The notes under the pieces were generated by a model. That model saw only the letters and a program-made list of their open reading frames with translations, was not told the DNA's origin and ran no database searches. From DASWHD01 sp036393335 (lineage in GTDB: Bacteria > CG2-30-53-67 > CG2-30-70-394), in NCBI GenBank assembly GCA_036393335.1, contig DASWHD010000135.1, forward strand, positions 1 through 64,000: DNA of 64,000 nucleotides. Reading direction: 5' to 3'. A program made the position numbers and the translations under genes. Within the stretch, counting starts at the first letter, position 1. The number at the start of each line of letters is the position of its first letter. Of the stretch, positions 17,502 through 25,990 are shown piece after piece.

Positions 17502-19090
17502 GCGCCGTCCGGCGGTCTACCGGCCGCCTCGTACGGCGCCAGAGATCCGCATACCACCTGAGCGTGGTGGTGACCCGGGGTCGGGGCCTGATTGCCGAGC
17601 TGGAGATCGGCGCCCGCGGCCCACGGCCGGTACGGGCGGTGCCCTTCCTCTTCGCCAAGGACGACTGGCAATCGCTCCGCGCGGCGCTGCACGACGCGGT
17701 CCGCGGTGGCGGCTGGCGTGCCCGGCAGGTCTCCTTCGCCCTCGGTGGCGATGGCGTGCGCCACGGCGTGGTGGAGGTGCCGTTGTTGCCCGACAGTAAG
17801 TTGGACCGCCTCTTGACCCACGAGGCGGCGGCATTGGCCGGGGCCACGGAGGAGGCGGCGCCCATCACCGGCTACACGTGGGGCTACCACCGCTATCCGT
17901 CCGCAGGGGGCGCGCAACAGGTGTTGCTCGCCCTCGCCGACCGGCAATTGGTTGACGCAGCGGTCGCCGCCGTGGTCGACGCGGGCCTCATGCCGGCGCG
18001 CGCTACGACCATCGAGATCGCCGGCCTGCAACGCCTCCTGCGAGACGATGTGTTTGCCGAGAGCGGTCTGGTGGCACACGTGGCCGTCGACGACGAGGAG
18101 ACATCGTTCACCGTCTTCGACGGGGAGCGCCTGGTTTTCAACCGCGCCCTCCTGCGCGGTTTCCGACCCATGGGGGGAGCGAGCGGCACGGTGGGGCCGG
18201 AGGAGAGGGCGGCCCTGGAACGACTGGCGCTGGAGCTGCAGCGCACCACCCTGTACATCAAGCGGGAGATGCGCCGTCCCGTGGAGTTGATGGTCATCGG
18301 CGGCATCCCGCGCGCGGCCCAGGCGGCACGGGAGGTGATCGCGGAGCACCTGCGGCTGCCGCTCGCGTGGGAGAGCCTGCCGCCGGAAGGCATGCAGGCG
18401 GAAGCCGCCGCCGAAGTGCTCTACCTGGCGGCCGTCGGCGCCGCCCTCTCGGGGAGGTCCATCGTCGCCATCGATCTGCTCCCACACCGCTCCTTCGACG
18501 AACGCCACCCATGGGTCGGCTGGGAGGCGGTCGCGGCCGGGGTGGCGCTCTGGGTTGGCGCCGGGGCATGGGTTGGTGGGGAGCTTGCGGCGCTTCGGGG
18601 TCAGACCACGGTGGCGGCGGCGCGGCTTGCCGGGCTGCAGGAGCGTTACCAACCGACGTCGCGGGTGATCGACGGGGCGTATCGTGAATTGCAGGACCGT
18701 CGCGCGGAGATCGACCGCTACCTGCGGGCCGCCGGACCCAGCCACGCTCCCCTAACCCCCACCGCGGCGATGGCGATTCTCGGCGCCGGATTGCCGGGTG
18801 ACGTGGTGCTCCTCGACTGCCTGCTGGAACGGGTTGGCCAGGCGTGGTGGTGCACCCTGCGCGGGGCACTGGTGGTCGCCAGTCGTGCCGCCGCCGAACG
18901 GAGCTACCAGAATCTCCTCACCCACCTGGAACGCTCTCCCTACGTCACCTTGGAGATAACCGGGCGGGAGCGCGTGCCGCCCACCTCCGGGCGTGCCGGC
19001 AAGGTTAATCTGGCCCGGGACGTCGATGGCGGCTCCATCTACCCCTTCGAGATCACTTGCCATCTGGCGGTGCCGGGAGAGGGGCGATGA
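17498..19090 (+). CDS. PilM-PilN fusion / MshI-like pilus assembly protein
   Basis: A 530-residue protein with a cytoplasmic actin-like half (about 20-330) resembling PilM or the GspL cytoplasmic domain, including a VPLLPDSKLDRLLTHEA segment, a dimer-like LERLALELQRTTLYIKRE helix, and VIGGIPRAA near 267. A single transmembrane segment about 340-362 (WEAVAAGVALWVGAGAWVGG) follows, then a coiled-coil and PilN-like periplasmic part (about 370-530). In PilMN systems these are two proteins; here one polypeptide spans the membrane, as in GspL and MshI. It would bridge the ATPase to PilO/PilP. It overlaps genes on both sides by 4 nt. Confidence 0.8.
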   Translation: MSAVRRSTGRLVRRQRSAYHLSVVVTRGRGLIAELEIGARGPRPVRAVPFLFAKDDWQSLRAALHDAVRGGGWRARQVSFALGGDGVRHGVVEVPLLPDSKLDRLLTHEAAALAGATEEAAPITGYTWGYHRYPSAGGAQQVLLALADRQLVDAAVAAVVDAGLMPARATTIEIAGLQRLLRDDVFAESGLVAHVAVDDEETSFTVFDGERLVFNRALLRGFRPMGGASGTVGPEERAALERLALELQRTTLYIKREMRRPVELMVIGGIPRAAQAAREVIAEHLRLPLAWESLPPEGMQAEAAAEVLYLAAVGAALSGRSIVAIDLLPHRSFDERHPWVGWEAVAAGVALWVGAGAWVGGELAALRGQTTVAAARLAGLQERYQPTSRVIDGAYRELQDRRAEIDRYLRAAGPSHAPLTPTAAMAILGAGLPGDVVLLDCLLERVGQAWWCTLRGALVVASRAAAERSYQNLLTHLERSPYVTLEITGRERVPPTSGRAGKVNLARDVDGGSIYPFEITCHLAVPGEGR

Positions 19091-19668
19091 TCACCCTGCG
19101 TATACCCGCGCTGCGCCGCCGTTGGGTGAGGCTCGTCGTGGCGGCAACGCTCCCCTGTCTCCTGGCCGGAACGTTCTACGGTCTGGCCGTCCAGCCGGTC
19201 ATCCACGGCGGCAAGCGGGTGATGGCGAGCTGGAATGGCATCGTCGACGCGTTAGGGGGGACGGTCCAACGCAGCCACGCAATCGCAGGCGGCAGCCTCA
19301 GGGAGGTGGCAGTCTGCGCCAAGTGGATCGAACAACGGGTGCCGGCGACCGTGGCGCCGGCGGCCTTCCTGGAGGAGCTGCGAGAGATCGGCGCCGAGTT
19401 GGGAATCGAGCGCTTCGAGTACCACAGCGGCACCGCCAGGGCGATCGGCGACACGGGTTACCGGGCCGATCCGATCGAGGTGCGCATCGTCGCACCGTAC
19501 GCGGTGCTCCTCGCCTTCTGGCAGCGCATCGAACCCATGGACCGGCCGCTGGCGTGGACGACCTTGCGCCTGCGCCGCTACGGTGGCGGCGTCGCCGCGA
19601 CCTTCGTCATCGAGCTCTTGTCGCGCCCCGCGGTCGCCGCGGACGGTCCCGCCGGAGGGGTGAGGTGA
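19087..19668 (+). CDS. PilO/GspM/MshJ-like pilus alignment protein
   Basis: A 193-residue bitopic inner-membrane protein: a short basic N-terminus, one hydrophobic segment about 17-36 (VVAATLPCLLAGTFYGLAV), a helical linker and a ferredoxin-like periplasmic domain about 90-185 (FLEELREIGAELGIERFEY, then VRIVAPYAVLLAFWQRIE). That order matches PilO and MshJ. It pairs with the PilN-like half of the upstream fusion in the ring linking the inner-membrane machinery to the secretin. The ATG overlaps the previous TGA. Sequence conservation in this family is low, so the assignment rests on topology and position. Confidence 0.75.
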   Translation: MITLRIPALRRRWVRLVVAATLPCLLAGTFYGLAVQPVIHGGKRVMASWNGIVDALGGTVQRSHAIAGGSLREVAVCAKWIEQRVPATVAPAAFLEELREIGAELGIERFEYHSGTARAIGDTGYRADPIEVRIVAPYAVLLAFWQRIEPMDRPLAWTTLRLRRYGGGVAATFVIELLSRPAVAADGPAGGVR

Positions 19669-20228
19669 GCGGCATTCCGCGCCCGGTGGTTATTGCCGCA
19701 CTGGTGGCACTCGCCACCGCCGCAGTGGTGCGTAACGTGATCTTCTTCGGGGGCTACGGGAGCGACCGCGTGAGGCCGGCGAGCTCGACCGATGGTTCGC
19801 TGGCCGCGGTGGTTGTACCGAAGGTGGGGAGCGGGGTGGCGATACAGGGAGGGGCCGGGGGACCCCCGTCGGCTACGCCACCCGAGCGACGCCTCGCGGC
19901 GTTGCTGCGGAGTGCGCCAGTCGTGCCGGCGGATGCGGCATCGGCGCGGGACCCCTTCCACCTACCGCCACCCCCGCCACCGGCGCGACCCCAGGAGATC
20001 GCCACCCCACCTAAACCGGGGACGCCCGAGTTGCGCATCCTCCTGACCTCGGAGAAGCGTCAGGTCGCGATGGTCGACGGGCACATCGTAGCGCCGGGCG
20101 ATCGGGTCCGAGGCCGGCGGGTCGCCGAGATCACCGCCGAGGGCCTGCGCCTCGTTGGCAGGGGCGGGGAGACGCGGATTGAGTTGCCACTCCTGCCAAC
20201 CGATCTAGCGGACGATGAACAACGTTGA
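19665..20228 (+). CDS. PilP/GspC/MshK-like inner-membrane linker protein
   Basis: A 187-residue protein with an N-terminal hydrophobic segment (about 7-23), a proline-rich low-complexity periplasmic linker (about 90-120, PPPPPPARPQE), and a small C-terminal HR/PilP-like beta domain (about 123-180) with ELRILLTSEKRQVAMVDG, VAPGDRVRGRRVAEIT and RLVGRGGETR. That beta sandwich binds the N0 domain of the secretin in GspC and PilP systems. The GTG start overlaps the previous TGA by GTGA, and the 3' end overlaps the secretin gene by 14 nt, so translational coupling throughout the operon is likely. There is no lipobox, unlike classical PilP; this fits MshK/GspC better. Confidence 0.75.
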   Translation: MSGIPRPVVIAALVALATAAVVRNVIFFGGYGSDRVRPASSTDGSLAAVVVPKVGSGVAIQGGAGGPPSATPPERRLAALLRSAPVVPADAASARDPFHLPPPPPPARPQEIATPPKPGTPELRILLTSEKRQVAMVDGHIVAPGDRVRGRRVAEITAEGLRLVGRGGETRIELPLLPTDLADDEQR

Positions 20229-21828
20229 AGCCATACGGGTGACATTTGTCACCCTCGCCGCCGGTGCGGTGCTGGCAGCATGCGCGCATGGCCCGGCCGG
20301 GCCGGCCCCGGCGCTTCCGGTGTTGGCGCCGCCGCACGTCGAACCGCAGGTATTGCAGGTGATCGACGTCGTCGCGGTCGAGCCAGAGCCCGGGCCGGAG
20401 CGGTTCACCCTGGCGGTGACGGACGCGGACCTCGCCGAGGTGCTGATGGTCCTGGCGAAGGATGCATCGTTCTCCGTCACCCTCGCCCCCGGCGTGCACG
20501 GGCGGGTGACCGGCGACCTCAAGGCGGTGACCCTCAGCGAGGCCCTGGACGCCCTGCTCGAGCCCTTGGGGTATGCCTACCGCATCGCGGGGGAACGGGT
20601 GCACGTGTTCCCGCCCGGCGTGATGACCCGCACCTTCTATCTCGACTATCTGAACGCCAAGCGCGGCGGCAACACGACCCTGACCATCAGCGCCGGGGCG
20701 GGCGACGGTGTGGGCGTGGGCGGACATGCGAGCTCTTCCATCAGCCGCAGCGTCGACGTCGACCTCTGGGACGAGGTGGCAACGGGGTTACAGACGGTGA
20801 TCACCTCGGGAGGGACGGCGGCCGGTGCTGTGACCCAGGTGGTGATCAATCGCCAGGCCGGCACCCTTCTGGTGACGGCGCACCCGCCGGTGATGGAGCG
20901 GGTCGCCGCGTACCTGGACGAGATCCAGCGCTCCATCGTTCGGCAGGTGATGATCGAGGCGAAGATCATCGAGGTGCAGCTCTCCGACGGCTTCAAGATG
21001 GGGGTGGACTGGGCGGCCATCCCGGGCATGGCCGGGGGGTTCACCGGCAACCTTACCGGTGGGATCGCCGACAGCCTCGGCCTGCGGCCCAGCCTCAGTC
21101 AGGACCTCGGCGGTAGCAACACGGCGTTTCGCTTTGGCGCCACCTCCCACGACCTCACCCTTCTCCTGGATGCCATCGCTACCCAGGGACAGGTGCGGGT
21201 CCTGTCGAGCCCGCGTATCGCGGCGCTGAACAACCAGCCCGCAGTGATCAAGGTGGCACAGGAGCAGACCTTCTTCTCCGTAGACCGCCAGACCAACATC
21301 GATGCCGGGGTGCAGCAGGACAATTTCAGCGTGGACAAGGAGAAGTTTACCATTGGCATCGTGCTCGACATCCTGCCGCGCATCGCGGCGGACGGCACGG
21401 TGGTGATGAACGTCCACCCGAGCGTCACGGAGTTCGTCGCGGAGAAGGTGTTCCCACCCACTGCCAGGGGCGATCAGGTGCTCGCCAATGCCCCCATCCT
21501 CGACGTGCGGGAGATGGACACCGTGGTCCGCGTGCACGATGGCGAGACTCTGGTGATCGCCGGCCTGATGCGCGAGGAGGATCACGAGCAGATCAGCGCC
21601 GTACCAGTGCTGGGAGCGATCCCGTTTCTCGGCACCCTGTTTCGCAACACGGACCAGCAGCGCCGTAACTCGGAGCTGGTGATCTTCCTCACGCCGCACG
21701 TGATCGACGAGGCGACCGACCTCGCGGCGGCGTCGCCGCTCAGCGAGCGGCGGTCGAGCTACCACCTGGGCGGCAAGGCGACGCGCTTCGGGGTGGAGGC
21801 GGAGACCGAGCTGCGGGGGTGGCGATGA
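20215..21828 (+). CDS. Outer-membrane secretin (MshL/PilQ/GspD family)
   Basis: A 537-residue secretin lipoprotein. The lipobox LAAC with Cys23 follows a hydrophobic signal sequence, predicting outer-membrane anchoring and a multimeric pore for the pilus. An STN/N0-like domain lies about 60-130 (LAVTDADLAEVLMVLAKDA, VTLSEALDALLEPLGY), a central secretin N1-type domain about 180-250 (VINRQAGTLLVTAHPPVMERV), and the secretin core about 250-520. The core contains VRVLSSPRIAALNNQPAVIKV, the conserved VPVLGAIPFLGTLFRN near 462-477, and LVIFLTPHVI. Length (537) and the MSHA-like neighbourhood favour MshL over the longer PilQ (about 700). It starts inside the end of the PilP-like gene. Confidence 0.92.
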   Translation: MNNVEAIRVTFVTLAAGAVLAACAHGPAGPAPALPVLAPPHVEPQVLQVIDVVAVEPEPGPERFTLAVTDADLAEVLMVLAKDASFSVTLAPGVHGRVTGDLKAVTLSEALDALLEPLGYAYRIAGERVHVFPPGVMTRTFYLDYLNAKRGGNTTLTISAGAGDGVGVGGHASSSISRSVDVDLWDEVATGLQTVITSGGTAAGAVTQVVINRQAGTLLVTAHPPVMERVAAYLDEIQRSIVRQVMIEAKIIEVQLSDGFKMGVDWAAIPGMAGGFTGNLTGGIADSLGLRPSLSQDLGGSNTAFRFGATSHDLTLLLDAIATQGQVRVLSSPRIAALNNQPAVIKVAQEQTFFSVDRQTNIDAGVQQDNFSVDKEKFTIGIVLDILPRIAADGTVVMNVHPSVTEFVAEKVFPPTARGDQVLANAPILDVREMDTVVRVHDGETLVIAGLMREEDHEQISAVPVLGAIPFLGTLFRNTDQQRRNSELVIFLTPHVIDEATDLAAASPLSERRSSYHLGGKATRFGVEAETELRGWR

Positions 21829-22826
21829 CGACGGCCCGCGAATATCCCAAAAGGATGATCCGGAGTACTCGACAGACCCTGCTGGCTGGGGCGGTCTTCG
21901 CATCTGTTGGGTGGTCCGGGCCAATCGCGGCCGGAGGCGTGGCCGGTGACCTGGACGCCCTGGTCGAGGAGTTGCAAGCCGGCAACCGGTCCGCATACGA
22001 GGTGTTTCCGCCGTTACCGCCGGTCCGCGAAGTTGAACGGTCACCCGCCGGGGGCAAGGTGGTGGCGCCCACCGAAGGCACCGCCGGGACCATGCAGCCC
22101 ATTGTCACAGGCGCTGGCAGCGAGCCGGCTGCAAGTAGCCGGCCGACGGTTCGTGCTCGAGTCTTCAGGAATGGCGAGGCGAGTGGCAGCAAGGCCCTGG
22201 CGGCGGACCTCATCCGTCGCGGTACTGAGGCCCTGGACGCCGGGGCGAACGAGCGCGCCGTGCGTCTGCTGCGGGAGGGAGTGAAGCTCGACCCGGGCCA
22301 TGTTCCGGGCTACACGAACCTCGGCGCGGCGTTGTTGCAGGCGGGTCGACCCGGGGAGGCGGTCGCGACCCTGGAGACGGCGGTGGCCCTGGATCCCGAC
22401 CAGGCGGCGGGTTGGAACAATCTCGCCGTGGCCGAATGGCGCAGCGGTTCGTTCGCTGCGGCGCGCGAGCACTTTCTTCGTGCCGCGGCATTGGACCCCG
22501 GTGCGGCGTCGGCGCTGGTGAACCTCGCCCTTCTGCAATCCCAGCACGGCGATCGCGAGGGCTCGCTGCTCACGCTCCGGCGCGCCCTGGCACGGCCCAA
22601 CGTGCCACCCCAGGCCCACCTGCAGTTGGCATTCGCCCTGGAGAGGGCCGGACGCCCGACGGAGGCGGCGTCCCATCTGGAAATCTATCTTGCGACGGCG
22701 GTGCTCCCGGAGCCCGGGCTTGGGAAACGCCTCCAGGCCCATCTGCGAGAGCTACGCACGGCGCCCATGGAGTCCCCCCTCGCGGGCGATCGCCTGCGCA
22801 GCCGGGGCATAGTGAGCGACGATTGA
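21825..22826 (+). CDS. TPR protein, MshN/PilF-like, last gene of the pilus operon
   Basis: A 333-residue protein with an N-terminal hydrophobic signal or anchor (about 12-36), a low-complexity linker, and three to four tetratricopeptide repeats about 125-290 (ALDAGANERAVRLLREGVKLDPGH, YTNLGAALLQAGRPGEAVATL, WNNLAVAEWRSGSFAAAREHFLRA). In msh clusters the gene after the secretin region (mshN) encodes a TPR protein, and a PilF/PilW pilotin role for secretin assembly is another possibility. The ATG at 21825 overlaps the secretin stop (ATGA) and has GGGGGTGG about 5 nt upstream, so I prefer it to the GTG at 21819. The C-terminus is not recognisably conserved. Confidence 0.8.
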   Translation: MTTAREYPKRMIRSTRQTLLAGAVFASVGWSGPIAAGGVAGDLDALVEELQAGNRSAYEVFPPLPPVREVERSPAGGKVVAPTEGTAGTMQPIVTGAGSEPAASSRPTVRARVFRNGEASGSKALAADLIRRGTEALDAGANERAVRLLREGVKLDPGHVPGYTNLGAALLQAGRPGEAVATLETAVALDPDQAAGWNNLAVAEWRSGSFAAAREHFLRAAALDPGAASALVNLALLQSQHGDREGSLLTLRRALARPNVPPQAHLQLAFALERAGRPTEAASHLEIYLATAVLPEPGLGKRLQAHLRELRTAPMESPLAGDRLRSRGIVSDD

Positions 22827-22885
22827 CGCCCCTCCACCCCTCTCCCCTGCATTTCTCGGCCACGGTGAGCAGGACGGTTTCGTCC

Positions 22886-22904
22886 CCGCGACGTACCGTC
22901 GCGG
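22886..22904. terminator. GC-rich hairpin between convergent genes
   Basis: A perfect 8-bp stem (CCGCGACG, loop TAC, CGTCGCGG) lies in the short gap between the end of the pilus operon and a convergent minus-strand gene. It has no T-run, so it is at most a weak or factor-assisted terminator. Confidence 0.35.
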
Positions 22905-22938
22905 TAGGTCCGCGGTGGGGCTCCCGCCCGGGCGTGGG

Positions 22939-23166
22939 CTACGCGAGCTGCAGCTCCTCCCGTGCCTTCTCCAGCACGTGGTCGAGCTCGCCCTTCAGGC
23001 GTTCCACCTCGGCCTGGAGCTCGTCGATGTCGTGGCACTCCGGGCAGATGAGGTTGTACCCCTGGGCATCGACGTGCACCGGGTTGACGTAAATGCTCGC
23101 CGTTGGATCCCCCCAGGTGGCGCCTTCGTGACGTTTGGAGATGACTAGGTGGAGGTTGTGGGACAT
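22939..23166 (-). CDS. Small conserved-looking protein with CPEC motif and coiled coil
   Basis: A 75-residue protein. The N-terminal half is short beta-like text (MSHNLHLVISKRHEG), the middle contains a CPEC motif near residue 40 that may be half of a metal site, and the C-terminal 30 residues form a probable coiled coil (DELQAEVERLKGELDHVLEKA). I do not recognise a named family. Start choice: two ATGs are 6 nt apart; the inner one at 23166 puts AGAGG at a workable distance. An AT-rich TATACT lies 30-40 nt upstream and could be a -10 box. It is monocistronic and convergent with the pilus operon. Confidence 0.6.
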   Translation of the reverse strand: MSHNLHLVISKRHEGATWGDPTASIYVNPVHVDAQGYNLICPECHDIDELQAEVERLKGELDHVLEKAREELQLA

Positions 23167-23314
23167 GGCCATCCTCTCTCGGTTGTCTCAGCAAAAGTAT
23201 AGCCGGAGCGGGACGTCCCTCTTGCGCCGGTGGGTGACCAGCCAGCCGGGATCTGTTGAGGCCACCGGCGCGGGTCAGCGGGCGACGCGGAGAATGGCTG
23301 GCGGCCGAATGCGA

Positions 23315-23686
23315 TCAGCGCCCGGAAGACAATCCCGCAACCAGTCGCGGCAGATGCGCGGAGAGCTCGGACCGGGCGACCACCTTGTCGGCGCCGAGGG
23401 CGAGGGCGCGGCGAATGCCCTCGACGTTACCGTGGTTCGTGTAGGCGAGGACCGGTACCCGCACCTCGGGGTCTCCTTTCAGGCGCTCGATGATCTGCAT
23501 GGCGTCGATGCGGCCGTTGTCGAGGTCGATGACCAGGCAGGCCGGCGTCCCATCGGCGAGCGCAGCGAAGATCTCCGCCGCGCTGCCCAGCTTCACCACG
23601 GTGTAGCCGTGTGGCTTCAGGGAGGCCTGAATCTTGGCGACAAAGAAAAGATCGGCGATGGCGGTGAGGACGACGGGGGCAGACAC
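23315..23686 (-). CDS. Degenerate CheY-like receiver protein
   Basis: A 123-residue protein folded like a response-regulator receiver but missing part of the active site. Strand 1 (VVLTAIADLFFVAKIQASL) lacks the usual adjacent acidic pair. The phospho-acceptor strand is kept as CLVIDLDNGRID. A Thr is in place (VLAYTNHGN), and the usual lysine strand reads ADKVVARSEL. Without the acidic pair magnesium binding should be impaired, so it may act as an unphosphorylated or constitutive adaptor (inference). There is no output domain. The GTG start at 23686 is uncertain because the ribosome binding site is poor. It lies beside a hybrid histidine kinase in the same direction and could be its partner. 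Confidence 0.7.
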   Translation of the reverse strand: MSAPVVLTAIADLFFVAKIQASLKPHGYTVVKLGSAAEIFAALADGTPACLVIDLDNGRIDAMQIIERLKGDPEVRVPVLAYTNHGNVEGIRRALALGADKVVARSELSAHLPRLVAGLSSGR

Positions 23687-23834
23687 GACTGGGCACCGGC
23701 GAGATCGAGGGGGTACGCTAGGCAGGGCGGCGAATCAACGCAAGGCTGATGTCGGCCGACGCGCGTCGGGGTGTCTGGCCTGGTTTGGGCCGGGCATTCC
23801 ACTGCCAGAGAGACGCTGCCACGCCACCCGCGTG

Positions 23835-25241
23835 TCACCGCTGGCGATCCAGGACCTTCCGGATCGCCTCGGTCATCTGCCGGATGCGATACGGCTTTTT
23901 CAGAAAGCCGATGGGGCCATGCGGGGTATCCGGTAGCTCCACGGTGCCGTGACTGGCGGAGAACAGAAATCGTACCGAGGGCGCGATGCAGCCCATCTCC
24001 CTGCAAAGATGGTCGCCGTCGATCCCCGGTGAGGAGAGGTCGAGGAGGACCAGGTCGATGGCGTCGTGGTGCGCGCGGAATAGTTGCAGTGCTTCGGTGG
24101 TATTACAGGTGGCGATCGAGTTATATCCGGCCTGACCGAGGATCTTCTGGACCGTCTTACACACCACCTCATCCTCGTCCACGATGAGGATCGTTTCGCT
24201 GCCGCCGACCAAGCGCGAGGAGATTGACGGCGGGGGCGCGCTGGCCGGTGTCATCGGCCCGTTAGCGGCGGCCGGGAAAAGTAGCGTGAACGTTGTTCCT
24301 TCTTCTTCCTGGGTGAAGACGTCGACCGTGCCGCCGTGGTTTTCCACGACGGAACGCACCATGGCGAGACCGAGGCCGGTGCCGGCCGCCAGCGGCTTGG
24401 TGGTGAAGAATGGATCGAAGATCTTGCCCACCACCTCCTCGGAGATGCCCACGCCATTGTCCGAGATCGCAATCTCGATGTAGCGTCCCGGCTCCAGACC
24501 CTCTGCATTGTCGTCGGGCAGATACAGGGGACGGGTGGCGAACCCGAGCTTGCCGCCGTCGGGCATCGCCTCGCCCGCGTTGAGGGCGAGGCTGAGGATG
24601 ACCTGGTGCAGTTGGCCTAGGTTGCCCTCGATCCGGGGTAGGTCTCGTGCGAGGTTGGTATCGATCTGAATCCGCGGTCCCAGGAGGCGCGGGATCTGGG
24701 CGGCCACTTCCCGTATCACCTGATTGAAGTCGATGGTGTGTCGGCGCGGGATGCGGCTCTCGGAGGCGGTACCGAGGAGCGCCCCGGTGAGCTCCGACGC
24801 GGAGGGTTGGGCCTGACGGTTCGGATCGTGGGCATGAGCCTTCTCCGTGGTGCGCATCGGATTGAGCAGCAGTGCACCGCGCTGCACCACGGTTTGGACC
24901 TGGTGGTGACCGTCGGTGAGCGCCGCCGCGGCCAGCCGGGCAAGCTCGGCGGCGTGACGGAATGCGGCGGCCTCCCGCCGTGCCTCGGCTAGCTCGGCGA
25001 GGAGCGGTGGTAGGAGCACCTTGCGCACCCCCGTGATGAACAGGCTACCGAGCCAGAATGCGCTCGCCAGGAGGAGGGCCGCCAGGACCCCTCCGGAAGG
25101 GAGCGGGGTGCCCAACTGTCGGCAGACGACGGGTAAGGTCACCAGGAGCACCGCGGTGAGGCAGCAGCCCAGGGCCGCACCGCGAGTGAGCAGTCGCGCC
25201 ACTGGACGGGGGAGTTGGTCGTCGGGTAAGCGGCCGTCCAT
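23835..25241 (-). CDS. Membrane-bound hybrid histidine kinase with C-terminal receiver
   Basis: A 468-residue protein from the ATG at 25241 (a TTG at 25352 would add 37 residues; neither has a good ribosome binding site). Two hydrophobic segments near residues 18-40 and 50-71 predict inner-membrane anchoring with almost no periplasmic loop, so it probably senses an internal or membrane cue. The ATP-binding domain is intact: N box QVILSLALNAGEAMPDGG, G1 DNGVGIS, F box FDPFFTTK, G2 GTGLGLAMV. The region before it has no recognisable H-box; the only candidate is a DGHHQV segment. The C-terminal receiver has TILIVDEDE, acceptor LLDLSSPG and LKKPY. It may autophosphorylate on an unusual His or serve mainly as a receiver/ATPase. 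Confidence 0.82.
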   Translation of the reverse strand: MDGRLPDDQLPRPVARLLTRGAALGCCLTAVLLVTLPVVCRQLGTPLPSGGVLAALLLASAFWLGSLFITGVRKVLLPPLLAELAEARREAAAFRHAAELARLAAAALTDGHHQVQTVVQRGALLLNPMRTTEKAHAHDPNRQAQPSASELTGALLGTASESRIPRRHTIDFNQVIREVAAQIPRLLGPRIQIDTNLARDLPRIEGNLGQLHQVILSLALNAGEAMPDGGKLGFATRPLYLPDDNAEGLEPGRYIEIAISDNGVGISEEVVGKIFDPFFTTKPLAAGTGLGLAMVRSVVENHGGTVDVFTQEEEGTTFTLLFPAAANGPMTPASAPPPSISSRLVGGSETILIVDEDEVVCKTVQKILGQAGYNSIATCNTTEALQLFRAHHDAIDLVLLDLSSPGIDGDHLCREMGCIAPSVRFLFSASHGTVELPDTPHGPIGFLKKPYRIRQMTEAIRKVLDRQR

Positions 25242-25409
25242 TGTCGATTTGCCAGTTGCCTGGGTTGACCCGTGTTCGAGAAAGCGCGGTAACAACGCTG
25301 CGAGGTCGGGATCGTCGGTCTGGAAATGAGCTGCCCGATGTCCTGCCAACAAGAGCCGAAGAAGGACTAGCCCGACGTCACCCGCGTACCCGCCGATGGA
25401 GGGTGGTTG

Positions 25410-25688
25410 CTAGTCCGATTGGGTCTTACGCAACTCCTCGTTTTCGCGCTTGGTTGCCTCGAGATCGAACAGCAGGTACTTGATGCCGAGTTGCAGGTTA
25501 CCGAGCTGCCCGAGGGCCTGTGCGGTCGCCTTGCGCATCTGTTTGTGCAGGCGTTCGGTGGCATCCGCCAGCTGCTCCAGCTCCGCGCGCTTCTCTTCTG
25601 GGAGACACTGGATCTCCTTGCGCAACAGGGCCAACTTGTCCTCGAAATCGCTTGGCCTGTTGTCGTTGTCCGGATTATGGGGCTCCAT
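25410..25688 (-). CDS. Small coiled-coil protein of unknown function
   Basis: A 92-residue, highly charged, all-helical protein (EDKLALLRKEIQCLPEEKRA, then KYLLFDLEATKRENEELRK). Heptad-like spacing suggests a coiled-coil homodimer in the cytoplasm. I do not recognise a family. Support for being real: the ATG at 25688 has AGGAG 7 nt upstream, composition is protein-like, and it fills the space directly upstream of the hybrid kinase gene on the same strand. It could be a small partner of that kinase, but this is position-only inference. Confidence 0.65.
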   Translation of the reverse strand: MEPHNPDNDNRPSDFEDKLALLRKEIQCLPEEKRAELEQLADATERLHKQMRKATAQALGQLGNLQLGIKYLLFDLEATKRENEELRKTQSD

Positions 25689-25990
25689 GGCGCGCTCCTG
25701 GGGCAGGGTCGGTAGGTGGCATCGTCGGAATGGAATCGCTTGCGGCGCCCGTGAGCTGCGCTGACGCAGGCGTTGTCTCTAGGGAACTTCCTCTCAATTC
25801 GCGTGCCACCTGGCCCTGATTGCCTTGATGGATGTAACTAATTGAAAATGCGTACTATGCGTTTTGCTGCTGCATTTTTGTCTGACCCAGTTTGAGACGC
25901 CGAATGGCAGTCAGGGTTCTCAATTTGAAACGATTACGATATCGATGGTTATAGCCAGAAGGTCATGTTGACTCTAATTGGAATCACGGC
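25689..25990. other. AT-richer intergenic region before the his operon
   Basis: About 300 bases between divergent genes, noticeably AT-richer than the surroundings from 25800 on. It holds a likely plus-strand promoter (see 25925-25954) and must hold the minus-strand promoter for the coiled-coil gene. I see no leader-peptide attenuator with a run of His codons and no gene. Confidence 0.5.
25925..25954 (+). promoter_or_regulatory. Candidate sigma-70 promoter for hisA-hisF-hisIE
   Basis: TTGAAA at 25925-25930, an 18-base spacer, then TTATAG at 25949-25954, placing transcription start about 30 bases before the hisA ATG. Both boxes match four of six consensus positions and lie in an AT-rich island. 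Confidence 0.45.
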
